Translations under genes and position numbers: made by a program
The notes under the pieces: generated by a model
Database searches by the model: none
What the model was told of the DNA's origin: nothing
What the model saw: the letters and a program-made list of their open reading frames with translations, nothing else
Origin: Chimonanthus salicifolius
Lineage: Eukaryota; Streptophyta; Magnoliopsida; Laurales; Calycanthaceae
Length of the DNA stretch: 64,000 nucleotides
Reading direction: 5' to 3'
Assembly (NCBI GenBank): GCA_013350335.1
Contig: CM023541.1
Location: 61,693,413 to 61,757,412, forward strand
Shown here: piece after piece, positions 1 through 16,021 of the stretch
How the letters are laid out: every line of letters starts with the position of its first letter
Numbering within the stretch: the stretch's first letter is position 1

Positions 1-555
1 CATGATAATAATTCATTAGGGTTATGTAATCACTTATAATACTTTGTTGTACAATAGAATTACTTTTAATCCTGTTAGAGTTGAAGGTGAAATAGAACTT
101 CGATTGTCTTTAAACAGTAAGAAGAAGATGGTTGAGGTAGGAATACTGCTAAAATGAAACCATAGAAGACATTTCTATCCTCTACATGAATGATTTATCA
201 TAGAGGGAAGATTGTGAATTTTTTGTTTTTTTTGTTTTTTTGAGAGAGAGAGATGTCAAGTTTTGATGGTCACTAAAAAAGTTTCTTTAAATTTGAAAGA
301 CACTTCAGTATTAGATGTTCCTCAAAATCTTTGAAGGTAGTGTTACTCATATGCCAAAAAAAAAAAAAAAGCTGCATAATTTTTTTGTGAAATCATTACT
401 TGCGTTTGAGCTTCTCTTGAAGCTTCGTGACATGTCCAAAACTCATTTTTTGAGGGTTACCAGAGCCTCAATCAACAATAGAGAGGTTCTCTCCTGATGT
501 CCTCAAGAGTGAAGAAAAAAAAATCCAAAATGTGGTCGTAGATTTACCTTTGGAC

Positions 556-885
556 TGTTAGCAAAGCCGGATATTACTATTGGATCTTTGAGTTATGCAG
601 TTTATAAGCACATGGGTTCCCTCTTCTTAATAGTCGGTTTTTAAGAATGAATTATACTCATGTGTTTAACATGATATCAAGGGTATTACGGAGATGGCTC
701 GAGTTCATATCTCTAGCCCTGCGTGGAAGGATAGAGAGTCAAGTGTCTCTAGCCCTGACACCAAGAGAGAGTGTTAGTAAAGTCCAACATTGACAGTGGA
801 CCTTTGGTTATGAGACTTATAGCAAATGGGTTCTCTCTCCTTAATAGTCGGTTTTTAAGATAAGTCCTACTATATTTTCCAAAAT
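556..885 (+). mobile_element. TRIM retrotransposon (small LTR element), copy 1
   Basis: Two related direct repeats begin TGTTAG at 556 and 772. They share the block ending CTTAATAGTCGGTTTTTAAG (near 629-648 and 840-859). The left repeat ends at 671 with TTTAACA and is followed at once by TGATATCAAGGG, a degenerate version of the initiator-tRNA primer-binding site TGGTATCAGAGC. A purine-rich tract (near 760-771) precedes the right repeat. The LTRs are about 115 bp and the internal part about 100 bp with no coding capacity, which fits the TRIM class. The 3' end of the right LTR is diverged, so its limit is approximate. Confidence 0.7.
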
Positions 886-1583
886 TGAAAGCAAACACAG
901 TTCTGTTTACGTTCCATTGTAATTTTTTTGTAGCCAAACATGATAGGGGGTTGTGATTTGATGAAAAAGTATTCTTCAAGGGTATGTAAGAGCCAATGTT
1001 GAACTTGATGGTCTTGATCGGTCATTACATTCTATAATACCCACACACTTTAAAGTAGGCAAAATTCACATATTGAAATTTCTAACTTGCACCTGCAAAC
1101 CACAGGTTGCCTTCCATTTATTTGTAATAGCCTAATAGGTGTTCCTCATCTTATCTCAATGGTTGATATATTACTATAGTTAAGCTATTCTTTAGGTCTT
1201 AATTCTCAATAATTTAGACATCCTACTCTTAATTTAGAGATTATTACATTTAATCAATCACACCCCAACTCATATAAACTCGCTTTGTGCTGCACTGGAC
1301 CTCTAGTATCAGGGATAGTTACAAACAAGTTGGCATTTGAGTTTGGTAGATCAAGAACATGAATTATCTGACATCTTGACCAAACAAGTATAAATAGAAT
1401 TGCTTTACCTGCAAGGATATGCTCCTTTTCGATCAGTTTAAACTCATGATAACATTAGAAAATTGTATTCTAAATAATGTCAATGTTCAGTTAGGAAGGG
1501 ATCTTAAATAAGAGTTTTCTTTTTTGGGTTGACGTGTCTTGCATGAGAATGAAAATTTCTTGAATTAATATGTTTATGATAGA

Positions 1584-1963
1584 GTTGAAACTCGGGCAGG
1601 GCTGGTCGGATTTTAATAAATCCAACTCAACTCATGTCAAAATTTATTAAACTCGACTCGATCCGACCCTAGTTGCTACCCAAATTACTCAACCCAATTC
1701 AACTTGAATTTTTGACCCGACTCAACTCGAGTGTTGGCCTGACCCGACCCAAGTTCTAGCCTTCATCGTACCGTTTATAACTTGGTGCACTGGGGTCAGG
1801 TCAGGTTAGGTTGATTTTAAATTTCTCAACTCGACCCAATTCGAATTTCATGCGAGTTTTTTCTCTAACCCGACTCGACCCAAAATATATAAATACATAA
1901 CCCAAACCTACTTATTTTTCCGATCGAATCATCCAAGTCAGATAAAACGCGACTCAAGTTTCA
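1584..1963. repeat. Degenerate GACTCGA/CAACCC-rich repeat
   Basis: A stretch of about 380 bp is built from variations of ACTCGACTCGA, CGACCC and CAACTC. A weak inverted repeat bounds it: TTGAAACTCGGG near 1586 and ACTCAAGTTTCAAA near 1951. Similar wording recurs inside the element at 28.8-29.6 kb and near 45.4-45.6 and 51.95-52.1 kb, so it is dispersed. I could not find a convincing target duplication. Probably a decayed non-autonomous DNA transposon. Confidence 0.4.
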
Positions 1964-2866
1964 AACCTAGTTTTTGATGTGGAAACTCAATAACAAGACA
2001 GATCAAATTCTAAGAGTTTTTTTTTCCGTAAATTGTGGAGATCAATTCATGTTATTGAGCTAGAAGTCATATATCTGATCTAATTGATTCTTATGTTATA
2101 CTGCATAGATTTGTTCTTATTATCAATTACATCCTTTATTAAAGTAATTATACGGTGTGTGTGGTTTTGATATATCGATGTATAAAGTTAGGAAAATAAT
2201 AAGATATTATGCAATGTTACATTCCAGTGTCATGTTTCAATGAAAAGAAAGTTTTTCAAGAAATTACTTTGTTTTGAGGAATTCTTCTGCATTTTACTTG
2301 GTAATCGCAGATGAACAGACATATGGAAACAATAAAAAAAATTGTGAAGTATAGAAGGAGAAAACCATGGCTCATTGAAATTACAAGACAAGTGATTGTG
2401 ATCCATTGGAAATTTAGAGCTCAAAAGATAACAAAGTTTCATTGAAAATGAATATTTTGATTATTGCCGAAAGCACTTAGCTACCCTTACTTCAGAATTT
2501 GAATTACTTCATTTGTGGCGGGTCCTTGACCATCATTTTAATCCCTTTGAATTAGTGGGCTCCAGGGTTTGCTGACTCAATTGTTGATCCAATAACCTTA
2601 TTATGGTTAGACCATGTCTTAAAACTCGGTTTATGACATGGTACATTGCCATCCAATATTGGACTTTCTTTACAAAGAATGTGGACCGTTAGGATATTGA
2701 TTGAAGGGTTAAGATTGGCTCATCAGAAGATTTATGATATGTATGGAATTTGAACCAAAATCCAAAGGCCCAAAATGCTCAAGCCACAATTTATAGGGCT
2801 TGGTGCATGCCCTACTGGCTCAATTCTGGCCCTTTGACATCGTTAATGACGGAAATTTGTCTTGAA

Positions 2867-3410
2867 CAGGGATTCAAAAATCGGTGTGACCGATATATCG
2901 GCCGATATGTAAATATCGGCCGATATGCGATACGGGGGATATATCGGCCGATAATTTTATCTCTCATACCGATATCGACATTTTCTCTCTCCTCCGATAT
3001 CGGAACCGTGAAAAAACCGCAAAAAACCGTGATGAATAGTGATGAACCGTGACAAAACCGCAAAAAACTGCAAAAAACCGCAAAAAACCGTAAAAAACCA
3101 TGAACCCCTTGAGAACCGTAAACCCTGAACCGCGAAAAACCGCGAAAAATCGCGAAAACCGCGAAAAACCGTGAATACCCCTGAGAACCGTAAACCATGA
3201 AAAACCGTGGAAAACCGCAAAAAACCGTGTAAAAACCGCGAAAAACCGTATCGGTGTTTTAAATTTTTTTTTTTTTTAAATACCGATATTTATGAATATC
3301 GGCCGATATTTCGGACCGAATGTCGGCCATATCGGCCGATATTACTCGGTTTAAAAAAACCAATATATATCAGCCGATACGATATGTATCGGCCGATATT
3401 TGGACCTTAG
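2867..3410. mobile_element. hAT-like non-autonomous element with ATATCGGCCGATAT ends, copy 1
   Basis: The 544-bp element is flanked by perfect 8-bp direct repeats GTCTTGAA (2859-2866 and 3411-3418). It starts CAGGGATTCAAAAATCGG. Its other end, read on the minus strand, is CTAAGGTCCAAATATCGG, so the two ends form an imperfect inverted repeat. Both subterminal zones are crowded with the palindrome ATATCGGCCGATAT. The centre (3004-3250) is a minisatellite of AAAACCG words. An 8-bp duplication and a CAGGG end fit the hAT superfamily. No transposase is encoded. Confidence 0.75.
3004..3250. repeat. AAAACCG-type minisatellite inside the hAT-like element
   Basis: Roughly 25 tandem, slightly variable words of 9-11 bp (AAAAACCGC, AAAAACCGTG, GAAAACCGCG). 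It produces long but meaningless open frames on both strands, such as the F/R-rich frame on the minus strand. It lies exactly between the two palindromic end blocks. Confidence 0.8.
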
Positions 3411-4353
3411 GTCTTGAAAGCCTGAAGGGTCCAGCCTGCTAAAATAACACTTGGCACATGCAAAGCCGGCCCATTTAGGACTAAAAACTCTTTACCCATT
3501 CGGATCTATGAATGCCTAGGCTAGGGTTTACGAACTCACAAAATCGTTATCTCTAGGCTTAGAATTCTCTCATAAACTGAAAATTTGCATACCACAAAGT
3601 TCAATAGAATTCTAATTTAAGTAAAAAATTGAACTACTAAATGGGACTGATGGAGAGAGTTCGGTAGTTATTTGTGACTTGTCAATTTTGATAGAAAAAA
3701 AAAAAAAGCACTCTAATGAGACTTCCTTTGGTGAGATATGCCATTGAGAACATCCTTTTATTAGGTCTCGGTGTCATATTGTTGGGTGTAATGTAAAGAG
3801 GATCATATTATTAGAAGGTATATGGAATTTCACTTTTATCTAATCATTTAATCCGTTGGCATTAAACATTTAAATGCCAATAACTCACATTCACTAAAAC
3901 TTCAAAGGTAAGATTAAATGACAATCCATTTAATTCAAAATGAATGTGCTCTTCTAGAGTTAAAACTATACTACAATTATTTAGCATTCAATCATCTTAA
4001 TTTTTGAATATTTTTATAAAACTATAACTTAGTTCCAAACTTGTGACTTTCTAAACTTCAATTGTCTTCCCAAATTCGTGTGTCCCGCAACACCTTAGGC
4101 AAATTTAGATACAAAAATTGGAAAAAAAAAAAAACAATGGTTTAGAAACCTTTACCCAAATCCTAATTCTACCATCAATGTGACCAATCAAAACAAAGGG
4201 AAAAAATAAACAACTAATTACATGAAGACACCTAAAACCTACTACTTGTTCTGACCAATCAAAATACCTTCACATGGTTGAGTTGCAATAAGTTTTGGAG
4301 TTACAAAACTCATTGGAGAAAAATTCTGATGTGAAATCGATGCTCATCAGTAG

Positions 4354-4517
4354 AAGGGCTGGTCTTGAGATACCCTAAAATCTAAGGGGTCATATGTGAA
4401 ATGAGATTTCAGAGGCCCTTGGTGACTGATATATTAATGAGTTTAAGTGTGGAGAGCCCTTTCTGTCTGGAGGCCCTACGCGGCGGACTACGCCGCCTAT
4501 GCCCAGAACCGGCCCAA
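4354..4517. mobile_element. hAT-type MITE, 164 bp
   Basis: Perfect 8-bp direct repeats ATCAGTAG flank it (4346-4353 and 4518-4525). The ends form an imperfect inverted repeat: AAGGGCTGGTCTTGAG on the left, and TTGGGCCGGTTCTGGG read inward from the right. A GC-rich palindromic core with GGCGGACTACGCCGCC lies near the right end. There is no coding capacity. The size, 8-bp duplication and GGGCYGGTYYTG ends fit a non-autonomous hAT element. Confidence 0.7.
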
Positions 4518-5340
4518 ATCAGTAGAGCAAAGTCCACGCGCCAAGAAGAGACGGTCTAGTGTTGTACAAGCCAAATGAGAGAAAATGTTGCCAACTTGAA
4601 AAACTCTCCCCAATGTGCATCTCCACCCTTGAGCAATTCATTTTCCAACTTTGAAGATACGGGTTTTAGCCTTATCACCCTTCATGTTGGTCCACCAACA
4701 TGTTCTCAAGTGGGTCCTCGATCTATGGGTGAAGTGTACATGTATTAAGAATACCAATTTAGAGCTCAAATTAACTAATTTAACCCACGTTTGCCACGGT
4801 AAAAAATAACCTAACTTTCTCCTTCATTTTCATCTCATATATGATGGCTTTATCACATTTCATGTTCACTTTTTCCAAATTATATCATTTTTTCCTCACA
4901 TCAAACTACTTCCATGAATTAAATCCTTAACTAATTTGACCTAATTATAATGTGGATGGAAAATTAATTGAACACTATGTTACACCGTTGGATAAAACAT
5001 AATCTTTACCATAATAAAAAATATAATTTCATTTATTTCATTAATATTTTTTTACTAAACACCTCATTTAAAGAAAGAGGTTGTTCATAAACTCAAATTT
5101 AATTTGATTTTATACGGTAGAACGAGGTTTAATACTGTGCATTATTTTAATTTGAAAAGATTAATTGAAATTCATACAATATATATTAAATTGGATAAAA
5201 AGAAAATTTTCAAAAATTTATAAAAGTTAGGCGTTGTTTCTAAAAATATAGGAATAAAAGGAAGTAATTTTAGATTCGCAAATGAAGTGGGCTTATTTCG
5301 AAATATCCTGACAAGTTAAAAATTCAACACCGACTCGTTT

Positions 5341-5769
5341 GTATAAATACCAAAGGCTAGCCTCTCCTTTTAGGGTTTCCATTCGGATCCTAAGGCTCCA
5401 GAACCTTCGTTCTGATTCTCGCCCTCAGAACCCTAGATCCGTATTATAAAATCCGTATTCCTTCTAGGGTTTCGATATCATCTTCTTAGATCTCTAGGTT
5501 TTTAATTTTTATTTCTTCTAGTGCTTTGATCCTTTCTTCCCTTAGTTCTTGCTTCCGTTTCAGCTTCTCTTCGATTTCTCAATTGCGATTTTGAGGTTTA
5601 TATGGTTTCCTAGGGTTTTGATTTGTTCACTCTCGATTATTTAAGGTTTTGATCAGTTTACGCAGGGGTTCTAATTTGATCTTTGCCCCCGATACCAGCG
5701 TTGAATTAGCATTTTTTCGTTTTCTTTCAGCCATTTGGGGATACCTAAGGTTTTTGGGATTTTTCTCTA
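5341..5769 (+). promoter_or_regulatory. Core promoter and 5' leader of the DEAH helicase gene
   Basis: A TATA box (TATAAATA, 5342-5349) is followed about 25 bases later by a pyrimidine-rich start region. Telo-box motifs AGGGTTT/AAACCCT occur at about 5372, 5420, 5465 and 5609, as is common in plant genes for ribosome and RNA processing. A good 3' splice site (TTTCTTTCAG, ending 5730) lies 39 bases before the ATG, so a 5'UTR intron is likely; I cannot place its donor with certainty. Confidence 0.6.
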
Positions 5770-11896
<6,127 letters not shown>

Positions 11897-14800
11897 AGTT
11901 TCTTTGTTCTCTCTCTAATTACTTCCATGAATGCAGAAACAGAACTCGTGGAGATTATGTTGGTTGGTTGAGAGCGCGATGCACCATTTCAATGTATCCT
12001 TTAAAGGTTGTGCGAGTTGCTGCTGCTGCAGTCTTGTATTGTTGGAGTGATGAATACAGAGTATCAAACCTGAAGGAAGGTGTCTGCACAAGTTGGGTGA
12101 CGCACTATGGCTCTCTGTTCTTGGGATGGATGGAAAATCCGACTCTTTTTCATGTTAGGGATGATGATTGATATACATTCCATGAGTGAAATGTCACTTC
12201 ATAATAACGTTTTAGTAATTTAATGGTTAATTTACTCTTTTAATCCCCAATTGCATCTCTGACAAGTCTGACTCTGAATCGTTTTAGACACATCTCCACA
12301 TCTGGGGATTGCCCTCATGTATCATATTTTAAATATTTTTTTGCTGTACAATCTTCTCCTTTAAATGGCTCTTTTCTACATTACCTACACCAATTTCAAT
12401 CGGAGTTATTTTTTCTTACTATGAAATACTTTAAAACTGCTTTACTTTGGTGTCTCTGGCCATCCTTTCTATTCAAGTGTCCACTTAGCCATCCTCTTTT
12501 AGTGCAGTGTCTTAAAACACTGAACCCGTTCATGGTTTAACTGCTGGTTCAACCTCGACCTCAGATGTTCCTTCATAAAATTCTTTGACCAGCAGTCAAA
12601 ACGGGTTATTTATCTGGTCCTTTGCCTTTCAATTTCTCTTCCTCACTCACCCTCTGTTCTTGCTCGGCACTTCGTCTGTTCTGATCCCCTTCTCTCAACT
12701 CCTGTTCGGCTCTTCTGAGCCCCATCACTCTCAACTCCTGCTCGGCTCTTGGGCTGCATGTTCCTCACTTCCTCTTCCCCCACTCAGTTCCTGAGTGTAG
12801 CACTGTCGCTACATTGTTATAATCTTCCACTATAACAGTTTGACTCAGATTTTTAAAATATTGTTTTAGTGAGGTACTGAGCTGAGTTTTTAATTTTTGG
12901 GTGATGTGGCACGGACTACTAATGTATGTCTCATGAATCTAGCATATGAAGGTAGCAAAAATTCTAAATTTTTCATATTACTATTTATTCCATTTACTAT
13001 TTTTCATAATTTCTTGATGGACCTTGTTGGCAAAGACAGACAAAGGGGGTCGTTTGGCTCTTGGGAATTTGGTTGAGATGCGGTACAATTATTTCCTCCT
13101 ATTATGGGAAAATAATTTTACAATGATTTTCAGAGTTGTATTTCGTGAAATTTAAAAAGTTGTTTTGATGTTATTTTACGAAAAAAAAAAATTGAAGTTT
13201 TTAAAATTAGGACTTAAATAATATGTATTGAGTCATTTAAAATTAGTCTTATGAACTTTATATTAAACGTTTAAATTTATGAATGAAGTCCTCAGCAATA
13301 AAATTTGGTTATATAGTGATTAACATCATATGAATTTCACTCTATAATTAAGTGACAAGAATCGTATCTCATGATATAATAATTTACTAAAAAATCTTAT
13401 CAAAATAAATAGAGATTTTCAGTATTATGATTCTAAAGTGCAAGTTTTATTGAAATTTGTATCTATTTGATTTAAGACAAAAACTTGACAGTTTAGATAG
13501 GGTTCATCTCACTGTTTATTTTTCTTAGTTTGAACTTAATGATTATATATATATTGATGAGCCTAAATCTCTATAAAATTTTACATGAACAATATTTTTT
13601 TTTAAATTTCATAAGGTCAATAGGCTTCTTATCAGTATTAAATGTCAAGCAACTCAACTGAAGTAAACAGTCACCATGCAGAAAATGAAACCCCATTACT
13701 AATTTATTTTATTAAAAAAACAAATATTTTGTTCCGTTACCTTCAAAATTTTATAATTTTTTAATCGAGGCAACTGTGGGCCAAGTCATTACATGTGTAT
13801 GTTAGTCATGTGTGCATTTGGCTATTTTTTATTTTTAAAATTATTAAAAATTATTGTTGATAGTGGACTTGATAAACTATAAATAAATCAAATTTAATGG
13901 GAAACTTAATTTCCAATTTAAGATCTTAGTCCTTGTTTTGATGTTTTTAAAGATATATGATGATTTTGACTATTAAAAATAAGCCAGTAGAAATTGATTT
14001 TAAACTGTAATTTGATCTACTTATGTAATTTAAACTGAAATTTGATCTACTTATGTAACTTGTCGTCCCTATTACCAATCCAAATTATTGATTTTTTTAG
14101 GAAGTTTAATGAGTGGATTTAAACTTTGTATTTTCTTAAATAGGTGAATTTAATACTTTGTCAAATGGGTGGTAGGACTTTTAGTCCTAAAAGATTGATG
14201 AGTTATACATTGACTTAAGTTGTTATATATTGAGAGTTTGAGACCATTTGAGCTAATCCAAGGAAATCATTGCTCAGTCTGCACAGAGATTTGGACAACA
14301 CTAATTTTCTTTTGAAATGATTCATATATAATAATTAGATAAAAAAAAAAAATCAGATTACAAGACAAAAAAAAAAAAAAAGCAATAAAGCAGAGAATTA
14401 CAAGAAAAAACAAAGAAATGCTTCACACAGTAATGTGCCAAACTCGCTAAAGCATTCTCAAGTAAGATTCACACATTCTTTCCAAGCGTGCATTAAGTTA
14501 GATATGTAGGTATTCCTAAATTCTTAAAGAGAAGTAGCGCACGATGTACACCTCATAATCACAGTCTAACAGTCAACTCATTGGACTACACTAACTTGAC
14601 ATGTTAAATTAAATAATGTTTTTAATAAATTGGAATAATTTAATCTTATAAAATTAAATAAGTGACTGTTCATGTTACACTTTAAAACAATTTTACATTA
14701 AATTTATAAAGCCAATGATTTAAATTAAATTAACTATAAAAATTAAAGTGGAGTTTCCAAACAACTATAGATTTTATTCTTAAATTAAATTGATAAAAAA

Positions 14801-15000
14801 ATTTAAATAATTTTTTTTTGAATTGAATTTACATATTGGAAAACCGTGGGATATTATTTTTGTAATCAATAAATTTATAATTTATACTTTAATTTAGTAA
14901 AATCCATATATTAAAAAATAATCATATTAAGAGACCAAAACTTCATGTTAGACTGCTTGTAGTCTCATCGACTTTCAACGTTAAACTGGTCGTAGTCAAG
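11897..15000. other. 3' UTR and AT-rich intergenic region
   Basis: The first several hundred bases are the probable 3' UTR of the helicase. Beyond that I see no gene: AT-rich sequence with homopolymer runs and short open frames without protein-like composition. A 30-bp tandem duplication lies at 14001-14060. Confidence 0.6.
14001..14060. repeat. 30-bp tandem duplication
   Basis: Two adjacent 30-bp copies (14001-14030 and 14031-14060) of a TAAACTG..TTTGATCTAC..TATGTAA unit, differing at two positions. A small local replication-slippage type duplication in intergenic DNA. Confidence 0.85.
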
Positions 15001-15103
15001 GCACTATCTTCGTTGCTAGGGTTTTGAGCGTCTCTCTCTCTCCCCTGTCAATGCACTATCTTCGTTGCTAGGGTTTTGAGCGTCTCTCTCTCCCCTGCTT
15101 TAG
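15001..15103 (+). promoter_or_regulatory. Probable 5'UTR exon of the prolyl-tRNA synthetase gene, with a tandem duplication
   Basis: A segment of about 50 bp occurs twice in tandem (15001-15052 and 15053-15097). Each copy has a telo-box (CTAGGGTTTTG) followed by a TCTCTCTC tract and CCCCTG. The second copy leads to TTTAG then GTACTT, a plausible splice donor at 15104. The matching acceptor is CTTAG ending at 16020, one base before the coding ATG context. The transcription start itself is not visible. Confidence 0.6.
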
Positions 15104-16021
15104 GTACTTTCTCTTACTTTCTGTGTTTGCTCTTATATGTTCTGTATAATTTAGAATTTCTCTTGAATTTTTTTGTTATTCGAATGTGAAAAACGCATTT
15201 GATCCCCGCAAATGAAGAAAACGACCATATGTTGATTTCATCTTGTAGTAATCACAATATGTGCTCATGTTCTTAAACAATACTTAATCGGCATCATTTT
15301 TTTCCCCTCTTTTGGGTGCAAGTGATTTTTCATATCTGCAGATTTATTAATATTGAATTCATTGTTTGCCTCCATCCATTTATATTTTGTAAGAATTTAT
15401 TTTAAGAAGTTACTAAAACAAATCCCCCTCCCCAAAAAAAAAAAGAAACTATAAATGGTATGAAATATGGCCAAAATCCATGAGTATTTTTGCCTTTGCA
15501 AAGTGGGTATGCTGGAAGGGATGCTTGTTCGCCCAAATTAGCATTCATTTATCCAGATTCTCTGAAGGAAATTGTTGTTGATTTGTGATGCACCCAATGC
15601 AGGAGATTTGTGATGTGGAGAACGAATGCTGTTTTTGGGCGTGGAAGGCAGAAAATAATACCCTGCTCCAATATTCCTCATCTTCCTTACTTGCGAAACA
15701 TTTTCATTGCAGATTGGTATCTATTCCACCAAAATATTCACCCCACTTGCTAATTTTTTGTTCATTTTCAATATGCGCTGAACCAATTTCCTCAATGGAA
15801 TGCATAACACTTGACATGCTACACAAAAATTTGTTCTATGGCTGGATACAACTCAATTTACTCATATCAATTATCTTGCTAGTGAACTTATAGGAACTGA
15901 TTTTTTTTTTTTTTTATATTTAATCAGTTGATTTTTGTTCTCCATGCTGATAAAGGTGTAACTGCAGTCATCTATTATCTTTTGAATTTCTCATTCAATT
16001 TTTTTTTATCTTGATCTTAGG

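Larger units (their letters stand above)
1..5340. other. Intergenic, repeat-rich
   Basis: I see no gene here. Open frames are short and show no recognisable protein. The stretch holds a TRIM (556-885), a degenerate GACTCGA-rich repeat (1584-1963), a hAT-like element (2867-3410) and a 164-bp hAT MITE (4354-4517), each listed separately. The rest is AT-rich unique-looking sequence leading into the helicase promoter. Confidence 0.7.

Noticed and set aside
2812..3220. Long overlapping minus-strand frames rich in Phe, Arg, Gly
   Set aside because: They come from the AAAACCG minisatellite inside the hAT-like element; low complexity, no start context, no splice structure.
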